Made by a program: the position numbers and the translations under genes. From NCBI RefSeq assembly GCF_015477605.1, contig NZ_JADLQX010000012.1, forward strand, positions 1 to 64,000: a DNA stretch of 64,000 nt, written 5' to 3'. Positions 19,919 through 27,787 of the stretch are shown in pieces (position 1 is the first letter of the stretch; every line of letters begins with the position of its first letter). The notes below the pieces were generated by a model. That model ran no database searches. It had not been told where the DNA came from and was given only the letters and a program-made list of their open reading frames with translations. This DNA is from Nocardia amamiensis (GTDB taxonomy: Bacteria; Actinomycetota; Actinomycetes; Mycobacteriales; Mycobacteriaceae).

Positions 19919-20776
19919 CTAGCGGCGCCCCATGCCGACGGGGTTGAGCGGCGGAACCACCGCTTCCTGCACGCTGCGGACCAGCGGCTCGAGCGATATG
20001 GTCAACTCGGTCATGGCGTCGGCCGACAAGACCGCGAGCGCCCCCGTCCACGCGGCCTCGTCGGTGTCGGCCTCCACCCGCGCCAGCAGCTCGGCTCCGC
20101 TCGCGGTGAGCGTCGGATCAACCGGTTCCCCCTCCACCACACCCCTGGCCCGCAACTCGTCGAAGGCGTCCGCCCATTCCGCTTCCGACAGCCCGCGCGC
20201 GGGGCGCATCACCGATTCCGGCGCCTTGCCGGCCGCAACCTGCGCGACCAGCGCCTGGCGACCGCTCAGGCCGTGGGTGACCAACGCGGCGACATGGCCG
20301 TCACCGCGATGCTCACGCAGCGAGGTGGTCAGCTGCCAGAGAGCGGCAACCGGGTCGGTGGGCAGCGGCAAGGCCGCGTTCGCGGCGAACAACGGCCGGC
20401 CGGTCGGGTCGGCCGCGCGCTGCACCGGGGCGAGCAGTTCGACCGCACGCGCGCACACCGCCTCATCCGCGCCGACACCTCGCAGCAGCCCGGTGACCAG
20501 GTCGAGCCGAGCCGCAAGACAGCGCTGCGGCGTGGCCCGCTCCCACGCCTCGGGCAGCGCCCGGCGCACCATGTCGGGGTGGAATCCGGCGAAGACCGCC
20601 TGCACCGTCGCCGGCGTCACCGCACCCAGCGGAGCGGCGCGAAACGCGAAGTAGGTCTGCCAGTAACCGCGCAACCCGATGCCGACACCGGCCTCCTTGA
20701 CGCCGGCGCCGAAATAGACGACATCGTGCAGCGGTTCGAGTGTGGTCCAGATTTGCCGGGCCGGATGAATTGCCAT
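19919..20776 (-). CDS. SCO6745-family protein
   Basis: A 285-residue protein with a family-typical start, PARQIWTTLEPLHDVVYF, then GLRGYWQTYFAFRAAPLG and FAGFHPDMVRRALPEAW. A C-terminal winged-helix-like part contains LSEAEWADAFDELRARGVV. The family is common in actinomycetes and its function is unknown. ATG at 20776. It is divergent from the DEAD-box gene across a 430-bp region containing that gene's predicted promoter and leader. Confidence 0.75.
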   Translation of the reverse strand: MAIHPARQIWTTLEPLHDVVYFGAGVKEAGVGIGLRGYWQTYFAFRAAPLGAVTPATVQAVFAGFHPDMVRRALPEAWERATPQRCLAARLDLVTGLLRGVGADEAVCARAVELLAPVQRAADPTGRPLFAANAALPLPTDPVAALWQLTTSLREHRGDGHVAALVTHGLSGRQALVAQVAAGKAPESVMRPARGLSEAEWADAFDELRARGVVEGEPVDPTLTASGAELLARVEADTDEAAWTGALAVLSADAMTELTISLEPLVRSVQEAVVPPLNPVGMGRR

Positions 20777-20859
20777 GTGGCGCAGCGTACGTCGGCGGCC
20801 GACACGGCGAAAGGAAGCCGCGGGTTTCCAGCATTTTCGATAGCGCGCCGCAGTGGCAA

Positions 20860-20889
20860 TTCGAGCGGCGCACAATATCACGCTACAAT
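20860..20889 (+). promoter_or_regulatory. Predicted sigma-A-type promoter of the helicase gene
   Basis: TTCGAG at 20860-20865 and TACAAT at 20884-20889 are separated by 18 bp. The -10 is nearly canonical, rare in this GC-rich background. It predicts a start near 20896 and a leader of about 310 bases before the helicase start. Confidence 0.55.
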
Positions 20890-20895
20890 CACCGT

Positions 20896-21205
20896 GGACA
20901 ACGGAAAGTTTCGCCCGACGGAGTTGCCGGACGCCGCGCTCATGCGAACCCGCGGGGAGGCAGGTGGGACCGCCGACGGGTTTCGGGTGCGAGGTTTTCG
21001 TTGGACAGGAAAATGTGCGCGCACCAGTTCCGCGTCACCATTGCGCCGCGCCGATGTCTTGCGAGGTAGCCGCCGTTTTTTCGGCAGGCGCCCGGCATCC
21101 GGAGCGTGGCCGGGTGAGTATCGCCTGCGGAGTCGTGGTCGTCGCGGACCACCCGGTCCGCCCCACCTCGTGCGTGCGGGACATGATTACGAGGAAGGCA
21201 CGAAC
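20896..21205 (+). other. Long 5' leader of the DEAD-box helicase gene
   Basis: About 310 bases between the predicted transcription start and the helicase start codon hold no conserved ORF. A GC-rich stretch with a TTTTTT run near 21075-21080 occurs next to GCCG/CGGC words and could form an attenuator-like stem. Long structured leaders are usual for cold-shock RNA helicases. Confidence 0.45.
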
Positions 21206-22939
21206 CTGAGCAAGATCACAGTCGATCAGGAACCGGGACTGGCGGACACCCTGTTGACGGCCGAACTGGACGCAACGCATACCGCCCCGACTTTCGCCGA
21301 ATTGGGCGTGCGCGCGGAAATCGTCCGCGCACTCGGCGAGATCGGAATCGAACGTACTTTCGCCATTCAAGAACTGACTCTCCCGCTGGCGCTCGCCGGC
21401 GAGGATCTCATCGGTCAGGCCCGCACCGGCATGGGTAAAACCTTCGGATTCGGCGTGCCGCTGCTGCACCGGATCGCGACCGCCGAATCGGGCACCACCC
21501 CGCTGGACGGCACGCCGCGGGCACTGGTCATCGTGCCGACCAGGGAGCTGTGCCTCCAGGTCACGCAGGACTTGGAGAACGCGAGCAAGTACCTCACCAA
21601 CCACCAGGGTCCGCTGCGCGTGGCGTCGATCTACGGCGGGCGCCCCTATGAGGCGCAGATCGAGGCGCTGCGGGCGGGCGTGGACGTGGTGGTCGGCACG
21701 CCGGGCCGACTACTGGACCTCGCCGACCAGCAGCACTTGATCCTCGGCAAGATCGGCGTGCTCGTGCTCGACGAAGCCGACGAGATGCTGGACCTTGGCT
21801 TCCTGCCGGACATCGAGCGCATCCTCGGCATGGTTCCGGACAAGCGCCAGACCATGCTGTTCTCGGCGACCATGCCCGGCCCGATCATCACGCTGGCCCG
21901 CACCTTCCTGACCCGCCCGACGCACATCCGGGCCGAGGAGCCGCACGATTCCGCCGTGCACGACCGCACCGCCCAGTTCGTCTACCGCGCCCACGCGCTG
22001 GACAAGGGCGAGCTGATCGCGCGGATACTGCAAGCCGAGAGCCGCGGCGCCACGATGATCTTCACGCGCACCAAGCGCACCGCGCAGAAGGTGGCCGACG
22101 AGCTGGCCGAGCGCGGGTTCGCGGTCGGCGCGGTGCACGGCGACCTCGGCCAGATCGCCCGCGAGAAGGCGCTGACCAAGTTCCGCAAGGGCACCATCGA
22201 CGTGCTCGTCGCGACCGACGTCGCGGCGCGCGGCATCGACATCGACGACGTCACGCACGTCATCAACTACCAGTGCCCGGAGGACGAGAAGACCTACGTG
22301 CACCGGATCGGCCGCACCGGTCGAGCCGGGCGCACCGGCGTCGCGGTGACCCTGATCGACTGGGACGAGCTCAGCCGCTGGTCGTCGATCGACAGCGCGC
22401 TCGGGCTCGGCATCCCCGATCCGGTCGAGACGTATTCGCGCTCACCGCACCTGTACACCGATCTGGGCATTCCCGAAGACGCGAACGGCCTGATCCGCAA
22501 GCCGAAGCCGGAGCGAGACCCGGACGCGGTCGTCGTCGAGCGCCCGGCCCGCACCACACGCAAGCGCAACCGCAGGCGCACCCGTGGCGGTCAGCCGATC
22601 GACGTCACGCCGGACATCGCCGCCGCCGACGAGGGCGACGCCGACGCCACCGGAGCGGACGCCCCGGTCGCCGTGGAGGCCGATGCCGACACGGCCGAGC
22701 GGCCGGCACGACGCAGGCGCAGGCGGCGCAAGCCGGCTGGTGACGCGGCGGACGGAGCGGCCACCGACGAAGCAGGTACCGAAGGCTCCGACACCTCCCC
22801 CGAGGACGGCGCCGACGATGCCGGTTCCGGCGATCGGCCCGCTCGTCGCCGCCGCAGGCGGCGCAGGTCCGCGGAGGGCGAAGCGGCGGCCGACGGCGCC
22901 GAGAGCACGGCCGAGCCCGCCGCTGCCGCGTCTGCCTGA
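21206..22939 (+). CDS. DEAD-box ATP-dependent RNA helicase (RhlE/CsdA type)
   Basis: Unwinds structured RNA, probably in ribosome assembly or cold adaptation. Motifs in order: Q motif (TFAELGVRAEIVRALGEIGI ... AIQELTLPLAL), I (ARTGMGKT), Ia (PTREL), Ib (TPGRLL), II (VLDEADEM), III (SATMP), IV (IFTRTKR), V (VATDVAARGIDI) and VI (HRIGRTGRAG). The C-terminal about 150 residues alternate arginine-rich blocks (RRRRRRRS type) with acidic alanine stretches, an RNA-binding tail. GAGGAAGG at 21191-21198 is seven bases before CTG 21206, which I take as the start; the only plausible alternative is GTG 21170 with no SD. Homologous to Rv3211. Confidence 0.9.
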   Translation: MSKITVDQEPGLADTLLTAELDATHTAPTFAELGVRAEIVRALGEIGIERTFAIQELTLPLALAGEDLIGQARTGMGKTFGFGVPLLHRIATAESGTTPLDGTPRALVIVPTRELCLQVTQDLENASKYLTNHQGPLRVASIYGGRPYEAQIEALRAGVDVVVGTPGRLLDLADQQHLILGKIGVLVLDEADEMLDLGFLPDIERILGMVPDKRQTMLFSATMPGPIITLARTFLTRPTHIRAEEPHDSAVHDRTAQFVYRAHALDKGELIARILQAESRGATMIFTRTKRTAQKVADELAERGFAVGAVHGDLGQIAREKALTKFRKGTIDVLVATDVAARGIDIDDVTHVINYQCPEDEKTYVHRIGRTGRAGRTGVAVTLIDWDELSRWSSIDSALGLGIPDPVETYSRSPHLYTDLGIPEDANGLIRKPKPERDPDAVVVERPARTTRKRNRRRTRGGQPIDVTPDIAAADEGDADATGADAPVAVEADADTAERPARRRRRRRKPAGDAADGAATDEAGTEGSDTSPEDGADDAGSGDRPARRRRRRRRSAEGEAAADGAESTAEPAAAASA

Positions 22940-22966
22940 CCGTCCCGATCGGCTAGTCTCGCACTC

Positions 22967-24196
22967 GTGCTCGCACCCGAGCGGCGGACCCGCGCCGACA
23001 TCAGCGCTGCCGTGGCGATCGCGGTTCTCGTGGCGATCGCGGCGGTCGTGGTCTGGGTCCGCGGAGACGCGCACGGCACCGAATCGGTGACCGCCGCGAC
23101 GACGGTAACCACCCCCGTCGCCGCCGATCGGCTGCCCACCTCGCTGCGCGAACTGTGGCGCGCGCCGGACCGCGCGAGCACGCGAGCGCTCGTGTCCGGC
23201 GGCATCGCGGTCACCGGTGAAGACGACACCGTCATCGGCCGCGACCCGGGCACCGGCGATCAGCTCTGGAAATACCAGCGCGACATGCCGCTGTGCGGGA
23301 TCGAGGGACAGTACGGCATGGTCGTCGCGGTGTACCGCGACGACCGCGGCTGCAGCCAGACCACGCTGCTCGCCGGGGACAGCGGCGACCGGCGCACCGC
23401 GCGCAGCAGTTACATGGACTCCAGCGTGCGGCTGTCGGTCGACGGCACCTACGTTCTCGCGCAGGGGCCGCGACGGCTGGAGATGTGGCGCTCGGATCTG
23501 GTGCGCACCGCGGAATACGGCTTCGTCGACGCGCCGGTGAACGTGCGGACCCAACCGCGCAAAGGCTGCACGCTGCTGTCGGCGAGTTCCAGTCCGTCCC
23601 GGCTCGCTGTGCTGGAGCGTTGCCCCGCTGATCCCACCAATCGGCTCACCGTGCTCAATCCGGCGCCGAAGGACAACACGGTGCCCGAGGAGTACGGCTC
23701 CCACGTATTGACCGGTCCCGGAATGGATTCCGCCGACGCCAGGGTGGTCGCGGTGTCCGACAGCCGGATCGTGCTGTACCTCCCGGGCGTCACGGCGGGC
23801 GCGAAGTCGCTCCCACCCCGCCTGTCCGTCTACGACGGAAACGGCAACCCGCTTGTGGTGCACCAGCTTTCGGCCCCGCTGGGACCGGATGCCACGACCA
23901 CCCGAATCGGATCGGCCTACCTCGTCTTCACCGGCAACAGCGTAATCGCCTTGAATGGAAGCACATTCGACCCACTATGGACTTCGGGCGCGGCCCTCGG
24001 CACGCCCGCGCTCATGGCGGGCAAGCTGCTGCTGCCCACCAACGGCGCGCTGGCGGTCCTCGATCCGGCCACAGGCGCCGAGGTCGGGCGCATCCCGGTG
24101 GAGCGGCCCGGCTACACCGGCAGGCCCATCTCCCTTGCGGTACTTGGCAACACCGTGCTCGAACTACGTGACGGAGAACTGCACGCTCTCGGCTGA
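22967..24196 (+). CDS. Membrane-anchored PQQ-like beta-propeller protein (Rv3212-like)
   Basis: A 409-residue protein with an N-terminal signal anchor (ISAAVAIAVLVAIAAVVVWV) and an exported seven-blade propeller. The blades show PQQ-like signatures such as GRDPGTGDQLWKYQRD, LVRTAEYGFVDAP and NSVIALNGSTFDPLWTSG, with AVLDPATGAEVGRIPV near the end. Four cysteines may form two disulfides. GTG start at 22967, 27 bp after the helicase, as Rv3212 follows Rv3211. Role unknown; possibly an envelope scaffold. Confidence 0.85.
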   Translation: MLAPERRTRADISAAVAIAVLVAIAAVVVWVRGDAHGTESVTAATTVTTPVAADRLPTSLRELWRAPDRASTRALVSGGIAVTGEDDTVIGRDPGTGDQLWKYQRDMPLCGIEGQYGMVVAVYRDDRGCSQTTLLAGDSGDRRTARSSYMDSSVRLSVDGTYVLAQGPRRLEMWRSDLVRTAEYGFVDAPVNVRTQPRKGCTLLSASSSPSRLAVLERCPADPTNRLTVLNPAPKDNTVPEEYGSHVLTGPGMDSADARVVAVSDSRIVLYLPGVTAGAKSLPPRLSVYDGNGNPLVVHQLSAPLGPDATTTRIGSAYLVFTGNSVIALNGSTFDPLWTSGAALGTPALMAGKLLLPTNGALAVLDPATGAEVGRIPVERPGYTGRPISLAVLGNTVLELRDGELHALG

Positions 24197-24282
24197 GCCG
24201 GGTTTGCGGGCAGCGTCCGCGGCGCTGGCAGCATCATGGCCGACCGCCCGAACTTGTCGGTGCCTCGGGACAGACTGGCCGC

Positions 24283-24795
24283 ATGAGCGCAAACGATTCC
24301 TCCGCAGCGGAATCCACGCCCGCGATCACGTCCTACGACGATCCGGACGCGCCATGGAACCAGCAGTACTCCGACGAAGAGGCCGCCCAGTGGAACGACG
24401 GTGTGATCCAAGAGTTCCGCGACAACGAGGGCAAGGTGGGCGGCGCCTACGAGGGCGGCGAACTGTTGCTGCTCACCACCACCGGCGCCAAAAGCGGTAA
24501 GCGTCACGTGGTCCCGCTCGGGCTGCTGCGGCGCGGCGAGACCTTGTACGTGAGTTCGTTCATCGAAGACAAGTACCCGGCCTGGTACTACAACGTCAAA
24601 GCCGATTCTCGCGTGACCATCGAGTTGGGTTCGACCACCTACCAGGGCACGGCGCGGGCGCTGGAGGGCGCCGAGTACGAGGAGTTCGCGGGCTGGGTGT
24701 TGGCGAACAATCCGTTGCTCGCGGACTACCAGGCCAAAGTCACGCGTCCGTTGCCGCTGGTCGTGCTCGAACTCGGCGAGCCGATCCGGGCGTGA
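24283..24795 (+). CDS. Nitroreductase/deazaflavin (F420)-dependent oxidoreductase
   Basis: A 170-residue member of the Ddn-like split beta-barrel family. The core is LLLTTTGAKSGKRHVVPLGLLRRG, then SFIEDKYPAWYYNVKADSRVTIELGS and ARALEGAEYEEF. The TTTGxKSGxxRxxPL signature binds the cofactor phosphate. Residues 1-45 form a charged extension. ATG start at 24283. Expected to use reduced F420 to reduce quinones or other acceptors; the substrate cannot be read from sequence. Confidence 0.85.
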   Translation: MSANDSSAAESTPAITSYDDPDAPWNQQYSDEEAAQWNDGVIQEFRDNEGKVGGAYEGGELLLLTTTGAKSGKRHVVPLGLLRRGETLYVSSFIEDKYPAWYYNVKADSRVTIELGSTTYQGTARALEGAEYEEFAGWVLANNPLLADYQAKVTRPLPLVVLELGEPIRA

Positions 24796-24844
24796 CTCGC
24801 CCCGGTGCGGGCGGTGCCGCGCGGTCGTGGCCATGATGGGAGGC

Positions 24845-25450
24845 ATGTCCGTACACGATGGCGCCCGACTGGTTCTGCTCCGGCACGGCGAAACCGCGTG
24901 GTCCCGCGAGCGGCGCCACACCGGTCGCACCGATCTGCCGCTCACTGAAAACGGCGAACGGCAAGCCGAGGCCGCCGGACGCCTGCTGCCCACGCTGAAA
25001 CTGCGAAATCCCCTGGTGTACACCAGCCCTCGGCAACGCGCGGTGCGCACCGCGGAGCTGGCCGGGCTCACCGGCGCCGTGATCGACGCCGATCTCGCCG
25101 AATGGGACTACGGCGCCTACGAGGGCCTGACCACCCCGCAGATCCGTGAGTCCGCGCCGGGCTGGACCATCTGGACCGGCGAGGTTCCCGACGGTGAGAG
25201 CGCGGATCAGGTGCATGCACGCGCCGACCGGGCCCTGGCCACCGTCGAGCCGGTGCTTTCCGAGCGGGATCTCGTGCTGGTGGGGCACGGACATTTCTCC
25301 CGCGCGCTGATCGCCCGATGGGCTGAATTCGAGGTCAGGGAGGGCCGCCGTTTCGCCATGTCGACCGGCGCGCTGACCGTGCTCGGCTACGAACACGACG
25401 CGCGCACCATCCACGCACACAACCTGATACCCAACGGAGCGTCACAGTGA
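24845..25450 (+). CDS. Histidine phosphatase family protein (Rv3214-like)
   Basis: A 201-residue phosphoglycerate-mutase-fold acid phosphatase. The catalytic motif is LVLLRHGETAWS (phospho-His), with YTSPRQRAVRTAEL, the acid donor region LAEWDYGAYEGLT and the second histidine in VGHGHFSRALIARW. The ATG at 24845 has GGGAGG one base upstream, too close for a normal SD, so translation may begin at 24827 or be leaderless. Its stop overlaps the next GTG by 4 bp (GTGA). M. tuberculosis Rv3214 has a similar role and position. Confidence 0.88.
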   Translation: MSVHDGARLVLLRHGETAWSRERRHTGRTDLPLTENGERQAEAAGRLLPTLKLRNPLVYTSPRQRAVRTAELAGLTGAVIDADLAEWDYGAYEGLTTPQIRESAPGWTIWTGEVPDGESADQVHARADRALATVEPVLSERDLVLVGHGHFSRALIARWAEFEVREGRRFAMSTGALTVLGYEHDARTIHAHNLIPNGASQ

Positions 25451-26004
25451 CCCGAACCGTCGACCCCGCAAGCGGTCCGACCAACCTCAGCGCGGCCGAT
25501 CCGGGCGCGGTGGATCTCGGCGACGCGGTCTTGCGCCGTGCCGTCCCGTCCGACGTGCCCGCGTTGGTCGACCTCGTCTACGACCTGGCCGACTACGAGA
25601 AAGCGCGACACGAGTGCTCGGTGACGGCCGAGCAGTTGCATGCCGCGCTGTTCGGGCCGCAGCCGAAGGTGTTCGCGCACGTGGTGGCGGACGAGACGGG
25701 TCTGCTCGGCTGCGCCGTCTGGTTTCTCAACTTCTCCACCTGGGACGGCGTGCACGGCATCTACCTGGAGGACCTGTACGTCAAGCCGGAGACCAGAGGC
25801 AAGGGCTACGGCAAGGCGCTGCTCACCGCGCTGGCGAAGGAGGCGGTGGACCAGGGCTACAGCCGCGTCGCCTGGTCGGTGCTGACCTGGAACAAGCCCT
25901 CCATCGACTTCTACGAGTCGATCGGCGCCGTGGCCCAGGACGAATGGGTCGGCTACCGGCTGGCGGGCGAGGCGCTCGGCAAACTGGCCGCCGAGGCGCG
26001 GTAA
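25447..26004 (+). CDS. GNAT acetyltransferase, diamine-acetyltransferase-like
   Basis: A 185-residue enzyme with the spermidine/spermine acetyltransferase-type core: RRAVPSDVPALVDLVYDLADYEKA, then CAVWFLNFSTWDGVHGIYLEDLYVKPETRGKGYGKALL (acetyl-CoA loop RGKGYG) and WSVLTWNKPSIDFYESIGA. The GTG start sits inside the phosphatase stop (GTGA), so translation is coupled. Polyamine or thialysine-like substrates are typical of the family. Confidence 0.9.
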   Translation: MTRTVDPASGPTNLSAADPGAVDLGDAVLRRAVPSDVPALVDLVYDLADYEKARHECSVTAEQLHAALFGPQPKVFAHVVADETGLLGCAVWFLNFSTWDGVHGIYLEDLYVKPETRGKGYGKALLTALAKEAVDQGYSRVAWSVLTWNKPSIDFYESIGAVAQDEWVGYRLAGEALGKLAAEAR

Positions 26005-26009
26005 CGCGG

Positions 26010-26717
26010 ATGTCCTGGCTCGCGCGGGTCGGCCGAGCGTCTTGGCCCGCCACCGCGGAGGCGGCCACGGCGATGCAGGACGATCTGCGACCGCTGGTCG
26101 ATCCGGTGACGCCGCCTGGAACCCGCTTCCGCACGGTGGCCGGCCTCGACTCGGCCTACCACGACACCGGCGCCGTGGCCGCCGCGGTCGTCGTCTTGGA
26201 CGCCACCACGCTGCGCCCGGTATCGTCCGCCGTCGCGCACGGCGTCGCCGCCTTCCCATACGTACCCGGCCTGCTCGCCTTCCGCGAGATCCCGACCACC
26301 CTCGCCGCGCTCGAAAAGCTCGATATCGCACCGGATCTGCTGATCTGCGACGGACAGGGACTCGCCCACCCGCGCCGCTTCGGCCTCGCCTGCCACCTCG
26401 GACTGCTGACCGGAGTACCGACGATCGGTGCAGCGAAAACCGTCTGGGGCGACTACACGGAACCGGGCCCGCACCGCGGCGCGGCCACCGACATCACCAT
26501 CGACCGCGAGGTGGTCGGGCGCGCGCTACGCACCAGAACCGGCGTCAAACCGGTCTTCGTCTCCGTCGGCCACCGCATCGACCTCGACACCGCCTGCGCC
26601 CAGGTGCTCGCCATGACCCCGCGCTACCGGCTGCCGGAGACCACCAGGCACGCCGACCAGCTGTGCCGTGCGGCGCTGCGCGCAGCGGCCCGGACCTACT
26701 CCGGTTCCACCCCGTAG
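26010..26717 (+). CDS. nfi: Endonuclease V (deoxyinosine 3' endonuclease)
   Basis: Cleaves DNA next to deoxyinosine to start repair of deaminated adenine. The 235-residue product has the family motifs in order: the metal-binding aspartate in VAGLDSAYHD, FPYVPGLLAFREIP, ICDGQGLAHPRRFGLACHLGL and IGAAKT. The ATG at 26010 is 5 bp after the GNAT gene. The last 22 codons and stop lie in a 75-bp perfect direct repeat found again 243 bp downstream. The gene appears intact. Confidence 0.93.
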   Translation: MSWLARVGRASWPATAEAATAMQDDLRPLVDPVTPPGTRFRTVAGLDSAYHDTGAVAAAVVVLDATTLRPVSSAVAHGVAAFPYVPGLLAFREIPTTLAALEKLDIAPDLLICDGQGLAHPRRFGLACHLGLLTGVPTIGAAKTVWGDYTEPGPHRGAATDITIDREVVGRALRTRTGVKPVFVSVGHRIDLDTACAQVLAMTPRYRLPETTRHADQLCRAALRAAARTYSGSTP

Positions 26718-26969
26718 TCCTGCGCCGAGCGGCAGGCCGAAGACGACGCGCACGGCGAGCGGAACCAACCTGAAAAGCGCGCTGGACCGACTCATGCGAT
26801 GCCGATGAGCAGCGATCAGACCACCGGGAGCAGCAGCTGAGCGATGACGGCCGCCCCAGGGGTTCCCCGCGGCAGCCCGACACCCGCAGCGAGTGCCGAC
26901 CAGCTGTGCCGTGCGGCGCTGCGCGCAGCGGCCCGGACCTACTCCGGTTCCACCCCGTAGTCCTGCGCC
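26652..26969. repeat. 75-bp perfect direct repeats from a tandem duplication
   Basis: Bases 26652-26726 are identical to 26895-26969, an offset of 243 bp. Copy one holds the real end of the endonuclease V gene. Copy two lies within the 3' end of the convergent membrane gene and preserves an antisense relic of the endonuclease end. Between the copies is decayed sequence similar to the membrane gene. Confidence 0.9.
26718..26894 (-). pseudogene. Decayed duplicate of the 3' end of the membrane protein gene
   Basis: The stretch around 26805-26850 (gatgagcagcgatcagacc, accgggagcagcagctgagc) closely matches 27058-27105 inside the membrane gene, and later words (cagcagcccgac type) also match. Small indels destroy the frame. 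It is the remnant of a duplicated unit that included both convergent gene ends. Confidence 0.75.
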
Positions 26970-27358
26970 ATCCAGCGCGTGGATGGCGGTGCGAACAGCA
27001 GTACGAGCGCGCTCACCGCGACCAACCCGAGCAGCGTGCCGTAGACCGGCTGGTGGGAGTCGGTGAGCAGCGACCAGGTCACCGGGAGCAGCAGCAATTG
27101 AGCGATGACGGCGATGGATCGGCCCCAGCGTTTGCCCAGCAGCAGCCCGACGCCCGCCGCCAGCACCGCGCCGCCGAGGATGCCGAACCAGGCGGCCGTG
27201 CCGTAGCCGCTGGTCGCGGTCTGGTCGTGGCCGAGCAACCCGCGCACCACCAGCACGATCGCGACCACCACGGCGACCACCCCTTCGAGCGTCACCAGCC
27301 CACCGGCCGCCCGGACCGTTGACGGCACACCCACCGAACCCGCACCCTTGGCGCTCAC
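26939..27358 (-). CDS. Small integral membrane protein (Rv3217c-like)
   Basis: A 139-residue protein with four predicted membrane segments: GVVAVVVAIVLVVRGLL, WFGILGGAVLAAGVGLLLG, SIAVIAQLLLLPVTWSLL and LLGLVAVSALVLLFAP. The C-terminus RWMAQDYGVEPE is short and cytoplasmic. The GTG at 27358 has GAGGGG seven bases upstream; ATG 27394 would add 12 residues. In M. tuberculosis an integral membrane gene (Rv3217c) also lies by an acetyltransferase. The GTGA at the start overlaps the stop of a 53-codon ORF. Function unknown. Confidence 0.8.
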   Translation of the reverse strand: MSAKGAGSVGVPSTVRAAGGLVTLEGVVAVVVAIVLVVRGLLGHDQTATSGYGTAAWFGILGGAVLAAGVGLLLGKRWGRSIAVIAQLLLLPVTWSLLTDSHQPVYGTLLGLVAVSALVLLFAPPSTRWMAQDYGVEPE

Positions 27359-27516
27359 GGCCGCCCCTCGCTGACGCGCGGCAAAATAGCGCATGCCCGC
27401 GCGCTGTGTCCTGGGCGCACTCGCTGACACTCCGGCACGACCGCGCCGCCCCGACGCTTCGCTCCCTCGGCCGCGACCACACGCTGCGGTCCAGCTTCAC
27501 TCGATGACGCGCTCAT
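27355..27516 (-). CDS. 53-residue ORF linking mini-ORF to membrane gene
   Basis: ATG at 27516 overlaps the preceding mini-ORF stop (ATGA), and its TGA overlaps the membrane gene start (GTGA). The product is arginine and serine rich (begins MSASSSEAGPQRVVAAEG) and contains VVPECQ, which resembles a decayed third copy of the mini-ORF element. Probably not a functional protein but a translated spacer that keeps coupling. Confidence 0.35.
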   Translation of the reverse strand: MSASSSEAGPQRVVAAEGAKRRGGAVVPECQRVRPGHSARACAILPRVSEGRP

Positions 27517-27649
27517 GCCTCCACCTCGCTGGCGCTCACTTCCGGCACAAGCGCGAGCGCGGCTGTGTCAATGGTCCGCTCGCTCCGCTCGCTCATGCCT
27601 CCACCTCGCTGGCGCTCACTTCCGGCACAAGCGCGAGCGCGGCTGTGTC
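27511..27649 (-). repeat. Two 59-bp direct repeats of the mini-ORF element
   Basis: 27511-27569 is identical to 27591-27649, an 80-bp period. Both contain gctcatgcct then cacctcgctggcgctcac. The right copy has lost its in-frame start through a small indel. The rest of the 27359-27787 interval shows only degenerate relatives of the same element. Confidence 0.85.
27513..27596 (-). CDS. MIRU-like 27-residue mini-ORF
   Basis: Runs ATG AGC GAG CGG ... to TGA, with product MSERSERTIDTAALAL then VPEVSASEVEA. It matches the mini-ORF at 31642-31716 (SER-T-x-x-TA ... LV-x-E-x-SASE). Its stop overlaps the next ATG as ATGA. It belongs to a direct repeat. Confidence 0.45.
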   Translation of the reverse strand: MSERSERTIDTAALALVPEVSASEVEA

Positions 27650-27787
27650 GATCGTTTCGCTCGCTCACGCGGCAAGCCTACGACCCGGAGGTCCAGGACT
27701 CGCCCCGGCGTAGACCGATGGTCGCGTCCAGCGCGGGCGTCGCTCGCCGCTTTCCGGCCCGGGTCAGCGGCCAACTAGGCTGCGAAC

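Noticed and set aside
20273-21169. N-terminal extension of the helicase frame by about 300 residues
   Set aside because: Overlaps the SCO6745 gene antisense and has no helicase similarity.
26718-26894. Separate small gene between endonuclease V and membrane gene
   Set aside because: The sequence is a decayed copy of the membrane gene end.
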